64,000 nucleotides of DNA from Candidatus Cryptobacteroides onthequi (lineage in GTDB: Bacteria > Bacteroidota > Bacteroidia > Bacteroidales > UBA932): the NCBI GenBank assembly GCA_018066125.1, contig JAGHSA010000007.1, forward strand, positions 27,308 through 91,307. Reading direction: 5' to 3'. How positions within the stretch are numbered: the stretch's first letter is position 1; every line of letters starts with the position of its first letter. Position numbers and translations under genes: made by a program. Below, in pieces: positions 19,101 to 25,892 of this stretch. Under the pieces are notes generated by a model. The model did no database searches and was not told the origin of the DNA. It worked only from the letters and a program-made list of their open reading frames with translations.

Positions 19101-19325
19101 AAGAGAGCTGATGACGAGAGTCTGTCCCTTCTTACATTCAATGGTAAAGTTACCATCGAGATCTGTAATGGTACCGATAGAGGTACCCTTGACCTGGACG
19201 CCGGCGCCGATGGCAGCCTGGCCATCAGCCTCCTTCACGTTACCAGATACCTTCGCAACCTGTGCACTTGCAGTCGTGACCGCAAGTAAGAAAATTGCGA
19301 ACAAAGTAAACAGTGTTTTTTTCAT
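16197..19325 (-). CDS. SusC/RagA-family TonB-dependent outer-membrane transporter
   Basis: This 1042-residue protein has a signal peptide (about 1-21), a CarboxypepD_reg-like beta domain (about 22-100, VSGNVKEADGQAAIGAGVQV), the SusC signature region (DEVVVLGYG), a plug domain with AIYGAQSGAGGVVIVTTKQA, and a 22-strand barrel ending in an aromatic-rich terminus (VNRTISCGVKITY). It imports oligosaccharides across the outer membrane using TonB energy. No STN domain is present, so signalling through an anti-sigma factor is unlikely; control more likely runs through the XylR-like regulator. It is the first gene of the SusCD operon, with a tandem operator 84-105 bases before the start codon. Confidence 0.96.
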   Translation of the reverse strand: MKKTLFTLFAIFLLAVTTASAQVAKVSGNVKEADGQAAIGAGVQVKGTSIGTITDLDGNFTIECKKGQTLVISSLGFKDVEVVNNGQPINVTLESDSSVLDEVVVLGYGIAQKKQDLSASVGVMKDPQKIAMRSVTGSTAMLQGQIPGVTVQENNGDPTAGHSMVIRGQGSPSGDGVLWIVDGVPGAAIPSVSEIASMVVLKDAASAAIYGAQSGAGGVVIVTTKQAKRTEGVQVEYDGQVNFASPTNIIHGLTAQELIDMRRQACLNAGQGDFLAGYDQEFIDYISTNRTDWVDAITRLAVSNRHNTAISFGNDYAKNRISFSYNDKEGTLLNTFSKGVNLNYKGDFDINKYIKITENLNWSHGRSRGTNTSSESSGSLIVALFSPSFAPKWGENGEFSSWLPEKWQSETGLLGDCYNPLRQLLGDSRWNSDNNFQTHTSLQIHDIVPGLRFTSRYSYWLNHNIYKNFHYYRYEITGRQETSSSVASSLDEGASYSTQWKTENTLSYDQTFGKHTISAMASTTADAWKGLSVNIKGTGFEDESVALQYIKYANIATPSDSFNGSDSNLALVARLAYSYNDKYFLTGSWRRDYAGRLPYDHNHGDFPAFTGAWKISNEKFFEPLRGTFDLLKIRGSWGRVGNINSIGRNYSASNLNVDNNVNERPQYGVENAGTWGTQIYYGTALNKTLTWETCEQWNIGVDGAMFNNRLSFGIDYYQKRTFNLIQGQTTEWPSYIGLSAPKVNQGEVANRGIELELGWSDRIGKDFSYYFRGNFSRNHNEIISTGIMNADGTWAEWVGGGSFRNIPYCYRSHVGGPLNEFYLIKCLGMFQSWEDIYDHQKDGKLIQPAAQPGDLKFEDANGDGKIDDSDRQFVGAATPNITFALSGGFSYKDFSVDFMLQGVADAQVYYPGQTMVYSDTEGNFSRAEAIKNAWGWLKTTDATVPRLSRLDANGNFTRPSTYFLEDGSYLRLKSLTLSYDFTKLLQKSAHFDSRGSRLSLYATGENLFTLTRYSGMDPECGGYDSLKYPVNRTISCGVKITY

Positions 19326-19403
19326 AAATTAAAAAGATATAATTGTGTGTGTTATACTTTCACAAGTCACAATGATATAAATAATCGGTCTCGAAAAAAT
19401 ATA

Positions 19404-19436
19404 AAATTGCGCAACATTTGACGCAAATTGCGAACA
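19404..19436 (-). promoter_or_regulatory. tandem 21-bp direct-repeat operator (site E) before susC
   Basis: Half-sites AAAATTGCGCAACA (core 19409) and CAAATTGCGAACAT (core 19430) are the most alike of all five pairs and are 21 bases apart. They lie 84 and 105 bases before the susC start. A minus-strand -7-like box TATCATTG (19377-19370) sits between them and the gene, about 30 bases from the nearer core, which fits an activator that touches the RNA polymerase. Confidence 0.65.
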
Positions 19437-19528
19437 TATCACCTATTTCACATTAACATGGGCGACAATCTAGCAACTTTATCAGAATGCTCAATATGTT
19501 TATAAAATAATTTATAAATAATCTTATT

Positions 19529-22144
19529 TTATTTGATGCTGGAGAGCCTTATATCGGCAGATGATGAGCCGACAAAGACATCAGGAATCACCCCTGTCGT
19601 CTTGAACTCTCCAGCCTTGACAGACCAGTATCTCAGCTGGGATGACGGGAGGACGATCTTCACCCTCTGCTTCTCTCCCGGCTTGAGGCTCACGCGCCTG
19701 AATCCCTTCAGTTCCTTGATAGGGACCACTCCGCCCTCTGCCTCATAATCCTTGAGACGGACATAGACCTGAGCGACCTCATCGCCCTCACGGGTTCCGG
19801 TGTTCATCAGATCGAAGCTGACCTCTACACCGCCCCTGACTTTCCTGACGCGCAGCTTGTCATATCCGAAGCTGGTATAGCTCAGGCCATATCCGAACGG
19901 ATAGAGGGGCTCGCCCTGGAAGTATTTGTATGTACGTCCCCGGGTAAGGTCGTAATTGCCGAAAGGAGGCAGCTGTTCCTCTGACTTGTAGAATGTGAGA
20001 GGAAGACGTCCGCCTGGATTGTAGTCTCCGAAGAGCACCTCGTCGATGGCCTTGCCGCCGAACTCGCCGCCATACCATGCATCGACGATGGCAGGGAGAT
20101 GCTCATCCTCCCAGTTGATGGCCATGGAACTGCCGGCGACTATGACGAGGACGACATTCTGATTCGCACCGTAGATGGCCTTGAGGAATTCGATCTGCTC
20201 AGGAGGGAGTGTCAGGAAATCGCGGTCGCGGCCCTCGCACTCATAGTTCCTGTTGATACCCATCACAGCGACCACCACATCGCTCTTCGCAGCGGCATCC
20301 ACAGCCTCGCGCATGTATCTCTTGACGCCGCCTTCGGTCTCCGGAGCTTCCTGTGACTGAGGCTTTGCCCATTTGAGGGTCAGGAGAGGAGCCACCTCAC
20401 GTTCCTGGTAATAGTCGATGACGATGTCATACTTCTTTCCGGCGGCCATACGGCACTTGAAATCGGAATCCCCGCCGCCGTTATGAATCTTCTTGCCATC
20501 GACCGTGACTCTGGCACGACCGATACACTCGACCTTGAGGGTGTATTCGCCAGTGACGTCAGGCACGAGGGTTCCGGTCCAGCGTGCAGACATGAATCCA
20601 TCCGGGACCTCCGGGTCCGGTGCCCTGTTGGCAGGTTCATACCAGACGAACTGCTCCTGCCTCCTGGTCCTGAGGTCGGTGAATCCCATGTCATTGAAGT
20701 ACTCCACATTGATGCCTCCTTCAAAATAGGCAGCATCGATGAAGTCGGTCTCGTCTTTCTCGCTCCTCCATGGAGCGAAATTCACCTGAACCTTGCCCTC
20801 AAGGCGCTCCGAGATGGCCTTGTATACAGATACGGGCTCGATGGTAGGGGTACCGCTGTAGTCGCCGAGCTCGCACTTTGCGGCATTGTTGCCGACAATG
20901 GCGATGGACTTGAGTCTGCCTGCGTCAAGCGGCAGGAAAGAGTCCTTGTTCTTGAGGAGGACGATGGACTTGCGTGCGGCCTCCATCGCGATGTCCTGAT
21001 GTTTCTGACAGCCGACGGTCGAAGGGTCGATGCGGGTGTACGGGTTGTCATCGGCCGGATCGAAGATGCCGAGCTTCATCCTGGCAGTCAGCACCCTGCG
21101 CGCTGCACGGTCGAGGTCCTCATCGCTGACGAGTCCCTTGTCGTATGCGCGTCTGAGCGGCTCCTTGTATGCCTCGTTGCCGCATTCGAGGTCAAGTCCT
21201 GCTGTCAGAGCCATCACAGCGGCATCCTCATAATCGGCAGCATACTTGTGATTGTCGGCAAGGGCGGTGACACCGCCGCAGTCAGACACCACATAACCGT
21301 CAAAGCCCCAGTCATCTCTGAGCACTTCGGTGAGCAGCCAGTGGCTGCAGCAGCTCGGAGTGCCGTTGATCGCGTTATAGGATGCCATGACAGACTCGCA
21401 GTCGCCGTCCTTCACGCACATCTCGTATGCAGGGAGATAATACTCGCGCAGCTGCTTCTCGCTGATGACTGCGTTGCACTCGAAACGGTTGTGCTCCTCG
21501 TTGTTGCATGCGAAATGCTTCGGAGTCGAGACCACCTTCAGATATTTGGGGTCATTGCCCTGGAGTCCCTTGACAAACGCAGTGCCGAGAACGCCGGTGA
21601 GGAATGGATCCTCGCCGTAGGTCTCAGGTGTCCTTCCCCAGCGCGGGTCGCGCGCCATGTTGACGGTAGGAGACCAGAATGTAAGGAGATCCGTGTACTC
21701 TGCGGTCTGGAGCTTTCCGTTCTCAAGCTCGTTCCATCTGGCACGGGCCTCATCGGAAGCAGCATCAGAGATCTTCCACACCAGCTCTGGATCCCACATG
21801 GAGGCGATGGCTATCGCCTGAGGGAACACGGTGAACCTTCCCGGCCTGATGATGCCGTGGAGCGCTTCGTTGCCGTGATAATATTTCTCGATGCCGAGAC
21901 GCTCGATCGGGAGTGCCGACGCGATGAGTATACGGATCTTCTCATCCACAGTCAGGCGGCCAAGGAGATCCTCCACGCGGTCGGCTACAGGAGCGTTCTG
22001 ATCCAGCCAGAGATCTACGGAGGCCTCTGTGGCACTGCCGGCGGCAGCTGTCTTCCCCTGAGGGCTCTGGCTCTGACATGAGACTAAGGCTGATACGACG
22101 ATGACAGGAAGTATCAGGCATCTGGTAAGACGAATAGTGAACAT
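19529..22144 (-). CDS. GH3 beta-glycosidase lipoprotein with PA14 insertion
   Basis: This 871-residue lipoprotein (Cys in LVSCQSQ) is a typical BglX-like GH3 enzyme. The N-terminal barrel carries KHFACNNEEHNR and the nucleophile Asp in YVVSDCGG near residue 287. The (alpha/beta)6 domain is interrupted by a PA14 domain at about 465-610 (INVEYFNDMGF, GEYTLKVECIGRARVTVDGK), then resumes with VVVAVMGIN and ends in a fibronectin III-like domain. GH3 enzymes with PA14 insertions cleave terminal beta-glucosides or beta-xylosides, and PA14 shapes the pocket. It is transcribed alone from a promoter with operator site B, divergent from the outer-membrane protein gene at 22301. Its beta-specificity suggests the substrate carries beta-linked sugars as well as alpha-mannose, or that the regulon covers more than one glycan. 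Confidence 0.93.
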   Translation of the reverse strand: MFTIRLTRCLILPVIVVSALVSCQSQSPQGKTAAAGSATEASVDLWLDQNAPVADRVEDLLGRLTVDEKIRILIASALPIERLGIEKYYHGNEALHGIIRPGRFTVFPQAIAIASMWDPELVWKISDAASDEARARWNELENGKLQTAEYTDLLTFWSPTVNMARDPRWGRTPETYGEDPFLTGVLGTAFVKGLQGNDPKYLKVVSTPKHFACNNEEHNRFECNAVISEKQLREYYLPAYEMCVKDGDCESVMASYNAINGTPSCCSHWLLTEVLRDDWGFDGYVVSDCGGVTALADNHKYAADYEDAAVMALTAGLDLECGNEAYKEPLRRAYDKGLVSDEDLDRAARRVLTARMKLGIFDPADDNPYTRIDPSTVGCQKHQDIAMEAARKSIVLLKNKDSFLPLDAGRLKSIAIVGNNAAKCELGDYSGTPTIEPVSVYKAISERLEGKVQVNFAPWRSEKDETDFIDAAYFEGGINVEYFNDMGFTDLRTRRQEQFVWYEPANRAPDPEVPDGFMSARWTGTLVPDVTGEYTLKVECIGRARVTVDGKKIHNGGGDSDFKCRMAAGKKYDIVIDYYQEREVAPLLTLKWAKPQSQEAPETEGGVKRYMREAVDAAAKSDVVVAVMGINRNYECEGRDRDFLTLPPEQIEFLKAIYGANQNVVLVIVAGSSMAINWEDEHLPAIVDAWYGGEFGGKAIDEVLFGDYNPGGRLPLTFYKSEEQLPPFGNYDLTRGRTYKYFQGEPLYPFGYGLSYTSFGYDKLRVRKVRGGVEVSFDLMNTGTREGDEVAQVYVRLKDYEAEGGVVPIKELKGFRRVSLKPGEKQRVKIVLPSSQLRYWSVKAGEFKTTGVIPDVFVGSSSADIRLSSIK

Positions 22145-22202
22145 AGTAGATAAATGGTTAATAGTAATTAAATAAGAGAAAATAACGGCTTATTTCCTCT
22201 AC

Positions 22203-22235
22203 CATTTGCGACATTTTCGGTGCAAAAGGCGCATG
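22203..22235 (-). promoter_or_regulatory. tandem 21-bp direct-repeat operator (site B)
   Basis: Half-sites ATTTGCGACATT (core 22208) and AAAAGGCGCATG (core 22229) are 21 bases apart. They lie 64 and 85 bases before the GH3 gene and about 70 bases before the divergent gene at 22301, so both could respond. The stretch is nearly the same as site A before the ROK operon. Confidence 0.65.
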
Positions 22236-22273
22236 ATGTGCAGACGCATGCTCAGATGCACGGAGATTTTGCA

Positions 22274-22281
22274 TACTTTTG
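22274..22281 (+). promoter_or_regulatory. candidate -7 box for the gene at 22301
   Basis: TACTTTTG matches the Bacteroidota -7 consensus TAnnTTTG exactly and is 20 bases before the ATG at 22301. No clear TTTG -33 element was seen at the expected distance, so this is a tentative promoter. Confidence 0.4.
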
Positions 22282-22300
22282 CAGCCACAGAGCATCAATC

Positions 22301-22921
22301 ATGAAAAAACACGCACTCCTCATCATATCACTGCTCATGCCGCTGTTCCTGTCCGCAAAGGACAAGGATGACTTCGGCATCTGGTCATCCGTATCTTCAT
22401 CGTTCCGCATCTCAGACAAATGGAAGGTCGGACTGATGACAGAGCACAGGTCGCTCGACAACACCCACGGGCTCGACTGCGCACTTGTCATGCCTTCATT
22501 CGAGTACCGTCCGTTCAAGTTCCTCAAGACAGGACTCGCTTCGGAGTATGTGATGTGCGGAGACAAGACCACCCAGCTGACAGCCAGGCCATACGTCACT
22601 TTTGTATTAAGCCAGGGTCCGCTGAGCGTATCTGTAAGAGAGCTCCCTATCGGGGAATACACTTTCGAGACCAAGGAGATGACCTGGACTTCGAGAACCA
22701 TGTTCAAGGCGGCGTACACGATAGAGTCCGCCGGGATGGTACCGTATCTCGCTTCCGAGACCTTCATCAGGGACGGATGGAAGAAGACGAGGAACTATGT
22801 GGGTGCGGAAATCTCGTTCGGAAAGCACTCCTACGCCGACATCTACTACATGTACTACATCATGTCCGGCAAGACATACCAGAGACATGTGCTGGGCATA
22901 GGATACGGAGTAAGTTTCTGA
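22301..22921 (+). CDS. DUF2490-like outer-membrane beta-barrel protein
   Basis: This 206-residue protein starts at the ATG at 22301, which opens a signal peptide ending at FLSAKDKDD; an upstream in-frame extension has no signal character. The rest alternates aromatic and polar residues in beta-strand fashion (WKVGLMTEHRS, YVTFVLSQGPLSVSVREL, ASETFIRDGWKKTRNYVGAE) and ends with GIGYGVSF, a typical outer-membrane C-terminus. The N-terminal WSSVSSSFRISDKWKV and the overall plan resemble DUF2490 proteins, whose function is unknown. It is the only plus-strand gene in the first 28 kb, divergent from the GH3 gene, and ends 6 bases before the convergent regulator gene. Confidence 0.65.
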   Translation: MKKHALLIISLLMPLFLSAKDKDDFGIWSSVSSSFRISDKWKVGLMTEHRSLDNTHGLDCALVMPSFEYRPFKFLKTGLASEYVMCGDKTTQLTARPYVTFVLSQGPLSVSVRELPIGEYTFETKEMTWTSRTMFKAAYTIESAGMVPYLASETFIRDGWKKTRNYVGAEISFGKHSYADIYYMYYIMSGKTYQRHVLGIGYGVSF

Positions 22922-22927
22922 CCTGGG

Positions 22928-24103
22928 TCAGACTGTTTCCATGTTCCTGGCGTATTCGGCAGGAGTCTTGCCCATCACGGCCTTGAAGCTTCTTGAGAGG
23001 GCCTTGGAATCCATATTCATGATATCTGCCGCCTCCTGAGGGGTGTGACCCTGGGCCATGAGCACTATCATCCTGTCTATCCTCAGACGGATGATGAACT
23101 GATGGATGCTGACCTTCATCTCACTCAGGAAGAGCTTCTCCAGCAGGCGTCTCGACATAGGGACAAGAGCCACCAGCTCGTCTACCTTGACGCTTTCGGT
23201 ATAATGGTGCTGGATGTAGTCGCACACCTTCTTGATGTATGGATTCTCGTGGAAGAATATATCTGTAGACCTTCTGGTCACGACAGAGCCCGGCATCACC
23301 CTGATGTCCGAGTACTCGGAGAATCTCTTCTCCAGCGGGAGAAGCATCCTGTCGTCGATCTGCTTTGCCACGCAGTATCCGGCGTGCTCGACCATAGGCT
23401 TGAACGAGCTCAGAGTCGGTGAACTCAGCTGACAGAGGGACTCGTCGTCATCCATTCCCAGCAGCATCACGTCATCCGGAATGCGCAGTCCCTGCTCCCC
23501 CATCTGGTTGCAGGCCTCGACTATATGGAATGCCATATTGTCGTCACAGGCCAGGATGGCAACCGGCTTCGGGAGGCTCTTGAGCCACTCCCTGACCTTT
23601 TCGAGGTCGTACCACCATATCTCATCCATGGAGGAGCGCTCGATGACGGAGACAATGGCCCCGTCCAGGGCACCGGCGATCTCGGATATGAAGCCTTCGC
23701 GTCTCTCATCCGACCACACTCTGCCGGCCAGCCCGTAGAAGCCGAAATTCCTGGCACCCTGGGTGATCAGATATCTCGCCGCCTCGCGTCCCTGGGCCGA
23801 GTAGTCCGCCGTGATGTTGGACACTCCCTCGAAACGCTTGCGGTTGTCCTGCGCGATGGCTATGATACCATTCTTCCTGAATATGTCCAGATCGTCCTTC
23901 TCGTCGAACTGGCCGATAATGGCATCAGCCTTCCATCTGATAGCGAACTCCAGCACCTTCTCGATGCCTCCGGACACGTACACGGACAGAGGCATCTTGC
24001 ACATGACCATAGGGTTGCGCTCAAAGGAATATCTTGCCATTCCCTTGATCAGCTTGTTGGCATACGACTCCGTGAAGTCTGTCATCAAGACTACGCGTAT
24101 CAT
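22928..24103 (-). CDS. XylR-like regulator: LacI-type sugar sensor fused to AraC helix-turn-helix
   Basis: This 391-residue cytoplasmic protein has an N-terminal periplasmic-binding-protein fold (about 1-275) like that of LacI/XylR regulators: MIRVVLMTDFTESYANKLIKG, ADAIIGQFD, VSNITADYSAQGREAARYL, ILACDDNMAFHIVEACNQMG and IPDDVMLLGMDDDESLCQLS. Residues about 285-391 are an AraC-type double helix-turn-helix (KVDELVALVPMSRRLLEKLF and ADIMNMDSKALSRSFKAVMG). E. coli XylR has this same architecture and activates its targets on binding xylose. It is cotranscribed with, and 4 bases behind, the GH63/MGH1-like gene. Tandem 21-base repeats before five transcription units nearby fit binding by this protein, including its own operon. 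The ligand is unknown; a monosaccharide released by the locus is expected. Confidence 0.9.
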   Translation of the reverse strand: MIRVVLMTDFTESYANKLIKGMARYSFERNPMVMCKMPLSVYVSGGIEKVLEFAIRWKADAIIGQFDEKDDLDIFRKNGIIAIAQDNRKRFEGVSNITADYSAQGREAARYLITQGARNFGFYGLAGRVWSDERREGFISEIAGALDGAIVSVIERSSMDEIWWYDLEKVREWLKSLPKPVAILACDDNMAFHIVEACNQMGEQGLRIPDDVMLLGMDDDESLCQLSSPTLSSFKPMVEHAGYCVAKQIDDRMLLPLEKRFSEYSDIRVMPGSVVTRRSTDIFFHENPYIKKVCDYIQHHYTESVKVDELVALVPMSRRLLEKLFLSEMKVSIHQFIIRLRIDRMIVLMAQGHTPQEAADIMNMDSKALSRSFKAVMGKTPAEYARNMETV

Positions 24104-24107
24104 GGCA

Positions 24108-25721
24108 TCAGAATCTGACAGTCTGTTTCTTTCCTGGCATCACGTGCACCTTGCCGGAAGTGCCGCCGGCCCAGTTGATGACGAGATCGAACTCCACATT
24201 GGTGCTGACAGTCACCACAGGCTTCTGAGATGCGTCGCTGCGCTGTGCCGCGCGGAGGGAAATCTGCCCCTCGGTTCCGAAAGGAAGCCTGTCGATGCCG
24301 TGCTCCTCGGTCTGGACCATCTCCCATGTGACAAGGTCTTCGGAGCGGTCGCTGTGGATGCCGAGGATGTATTCGATGAACTCCGCAATAGGTGGAAGTC
24401 CACCCCAGCCCACAAAGTTCTTGCGGGCCATGAAGCCCGGCTCGGATGATTCAGGAGCGCAGTACTCCCAGAATGTTCCGGTATCCTTGAATATCTGGAG
24501 AATGTTGGCGTAGTCATTTGCGGCCACATGGTAGGCCATGTCCTTGTAGTCCTTCTTGTAGAGGCCGTCTATCACCATGTAGTTCGCTCCCGGCCAGACA
24601 CCGCCCTGCCAGTAGCGTCCCTTTTCATTGTATTTCGGATGATCGGCAGAGAGAGAAGGGACCATGTGGGTACGCGCAAACTCGGTGGTGTCGTTGAGGT
24701 GAGCCACGAGGCGGTCGAGCCTGTCCTTTTCGAGGATGTCGGTCTGGAGCGCCCAGAATGCGGAAATGCCCTTTGTGGTGCAGAGCGAGCCGTCTGCGTA
24801 TCTGTCATAGAGGAAGCCGGTCTCGTCGTCCCACAGATTGTCGTTGATGTACTTCTTGAGATGCTTCATCTCATCCTCGAAGTTCTCGATCTCCTGCCAG
24901 CGCTCGATATAGAAGCCTATCTCGAGCAGCATCTTGTCCACCATCCACTGCTGCAGACAGGTGTCGAGCCATGTCATGTGGCCGTGTGAGTAGATAGGAT
25001 TGTACTCGGGCTTGACTCTCGGCATGTTGTCCATACCTGTGCCCCAGCCGCTTGACCAGTACGATCCGTCAGGCCAGGTACGGTTGAGCTGCAGCCATTT
25101 ATTGTATGCGCAGAGGGCGGAGAACACCTTGTGGAGTCTCTCCTCGTCCCCATACTGCTTGAAGAACTTCATCTCTGCCATAGGCAGGAGGTTAGGTCCG
25201 GTGCTGACAGGGTCGTACCTTTCGAAGCAGTCCGAGCCGTCCGCACGTATCTCGCGGCAGATGAAACCGTCAGGATGCTGATGTGAGTAGAAGTTGTCCA
25301 TGGAGTGGACGAACGGGAACACCTGGTTGCCGTAATGAGCGAACATCATCATGAAAGACATGTCCCACATGAAGATATTGCCATTGTACGCAATATCCAG
25401 ATACGGCGACACAAAACCCGAACCCGGTTCCGGCTGCCTGATATTGCCCCATGCAGTCTCCCAGGCCTTCCAGTACATCTCGACTTCCATGTCATGTCCG
25501 GTCCATACCGGTGACGGAAGCTTCTTCCTGGCATCCTGGAAACTTACAGGCTTCTGAGACCATGCCTTGGCCGTTCTGTACTCATTCTCAGTCACTAACG
25601 GCTCCTTGTTATAGGTATTCTTATAAGGAAGATTGTACTTGGCGGGAGCACTTTCCTGTCCGGACAGGGTCTGGGCAGAAATGACTGCCGCAAAGGCTAA
25701 GCAGAGAGCAAAATGTTTCAT
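24108..25721 (-). CDS. GH63/MGH1-like (alpha/alpha)6 glycoside hydrolase, secreted
   Basis: The chosen start at 25721 gives a signal peptide MKHFALCLAFAAVISAQTLS; four extra codons upstream are possible. The 537-residue protein is an (alpha/alpha)6 glycosidase of the clan that contains GH63, GH37 and mannosylglycerate hydrolase (MGH1). Supporting blocks are NIFMWDMSFMMMFA, SSGWGTGMDNMPR near residue 229 (the general acid Asp region), YWQGGVWPGANYMVIDGL near 373 and WEYCAPES near the general base. These enzymes are inverting exo-alpha-glycosidases acting on alpha-glucosides or alpha-mannosides. It heads a two-gene operon with the XylR-like regulator behind operator site C. Substrate linkage is not decidable by reading. 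Confidence 0.75.
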   Translation of the reverse strand: MKHFALCLAFAAVISAQTLSGQESAPAKYNLPYKNTYNKEPLVTENEYRTAKAWSQKPVSFQDARKKLPSPVWTGHDMEVEMYWKAWETAWGNIRQPEPGSGFVSPYLDIAYNGNIFMWDMSFMMMFAHYGNQVFPFVHSMDNFYSHQHPDGFICREIRADGSDCFERYDPVSTGPNLLPMAEMKFFKQYGDEERLHKVFSALCAYNKWLQLNRTWPDGSYWSSGWGTGMDNMPRVKPEYNPIYSHGHMTWLDTCLQQWMVDKMLLEIGFYIERWQEIENFEDEMKHLKKYINDNLWDDETGFLYDRYADGSLCTTKGISAFWALQTDILEKDRLDRLVAHLNDTTEFARTHMVPSLSADHPKYNEKGRYWQGGVWPGANYMVIDGLYKKDYKDMAYHVAANDYANILQIFKDTGTFWEYCAPESSEPGFMARKNFVGWGGLPPIAEFIEYILGIHSDRSEDLVTWEMVQTEEHGIDRLPFGTEGQISLRAAQRSDASQKPVVTVSTNVEFDLVINWAGGTSGKVHVMPGKKQTVRF

Positions 25722-25794
25722 AAGTGTTATCAATACGGTGGAAGTCTGTCAACTGACATTTGTAAATATCGTCATTATTTCCCAACGTTGTACA

Positions 25795-25827
25795 CAAAAT
25801 GCGAATCCAAAGCGACAAAATGCGAAA
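25795..25827 (-). promoter_or_regulatory. tandem 21-bp direct-repeat operator (site C)
   Basis: Two identical 12-base repeats ACAAAATGCGAA at 25794-25805 and 25815-25826 are 21 bases apart (cores 25801 and 25822). They are 80 and 101 bases before the start of the GH63-like/regulator operon, so the regulator may control its own expression. The outer repeat touches the terminator of the upstream receptor gene. Confidence 0.7.
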
Positions 25828-25859
25828 AGAAAGGCTGACCATCACTGGCGAGCCTCTCT
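25824..25859 (-). terminator. Rho-independent terminator of the TonB receptor gene
   Basis: On the minus strand, arms AGAGAGGCT (25859-25851) and AGCCTTTCT (25836-25828) pair over 9 positions with one G-U. They enclose a 14-base loop and are followed by TTTTCGC. The structure lies 34 bases after the receptor stop codon. Confidence 0.7.
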
Positions 25860-25892
25860 CACAGTTATATTTATTGTTTATTTAAGGAATGT

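Noticed and set aside
20483..22081. 532-residue plus-strand ORF opposite the GH3 gene
   Set aside because: It lies wholly antisense to a gene with intact GH3 motifs, has no recognisable domains and is a result of codon bias on the other strand.
22918..22931. CTGACC/GGTCAG inverted repeat between convergent genes considered as a bidirectional terminator
   Set aside because: The stem has only 6 pairs with a 2-base loop and no flanking T-runs.
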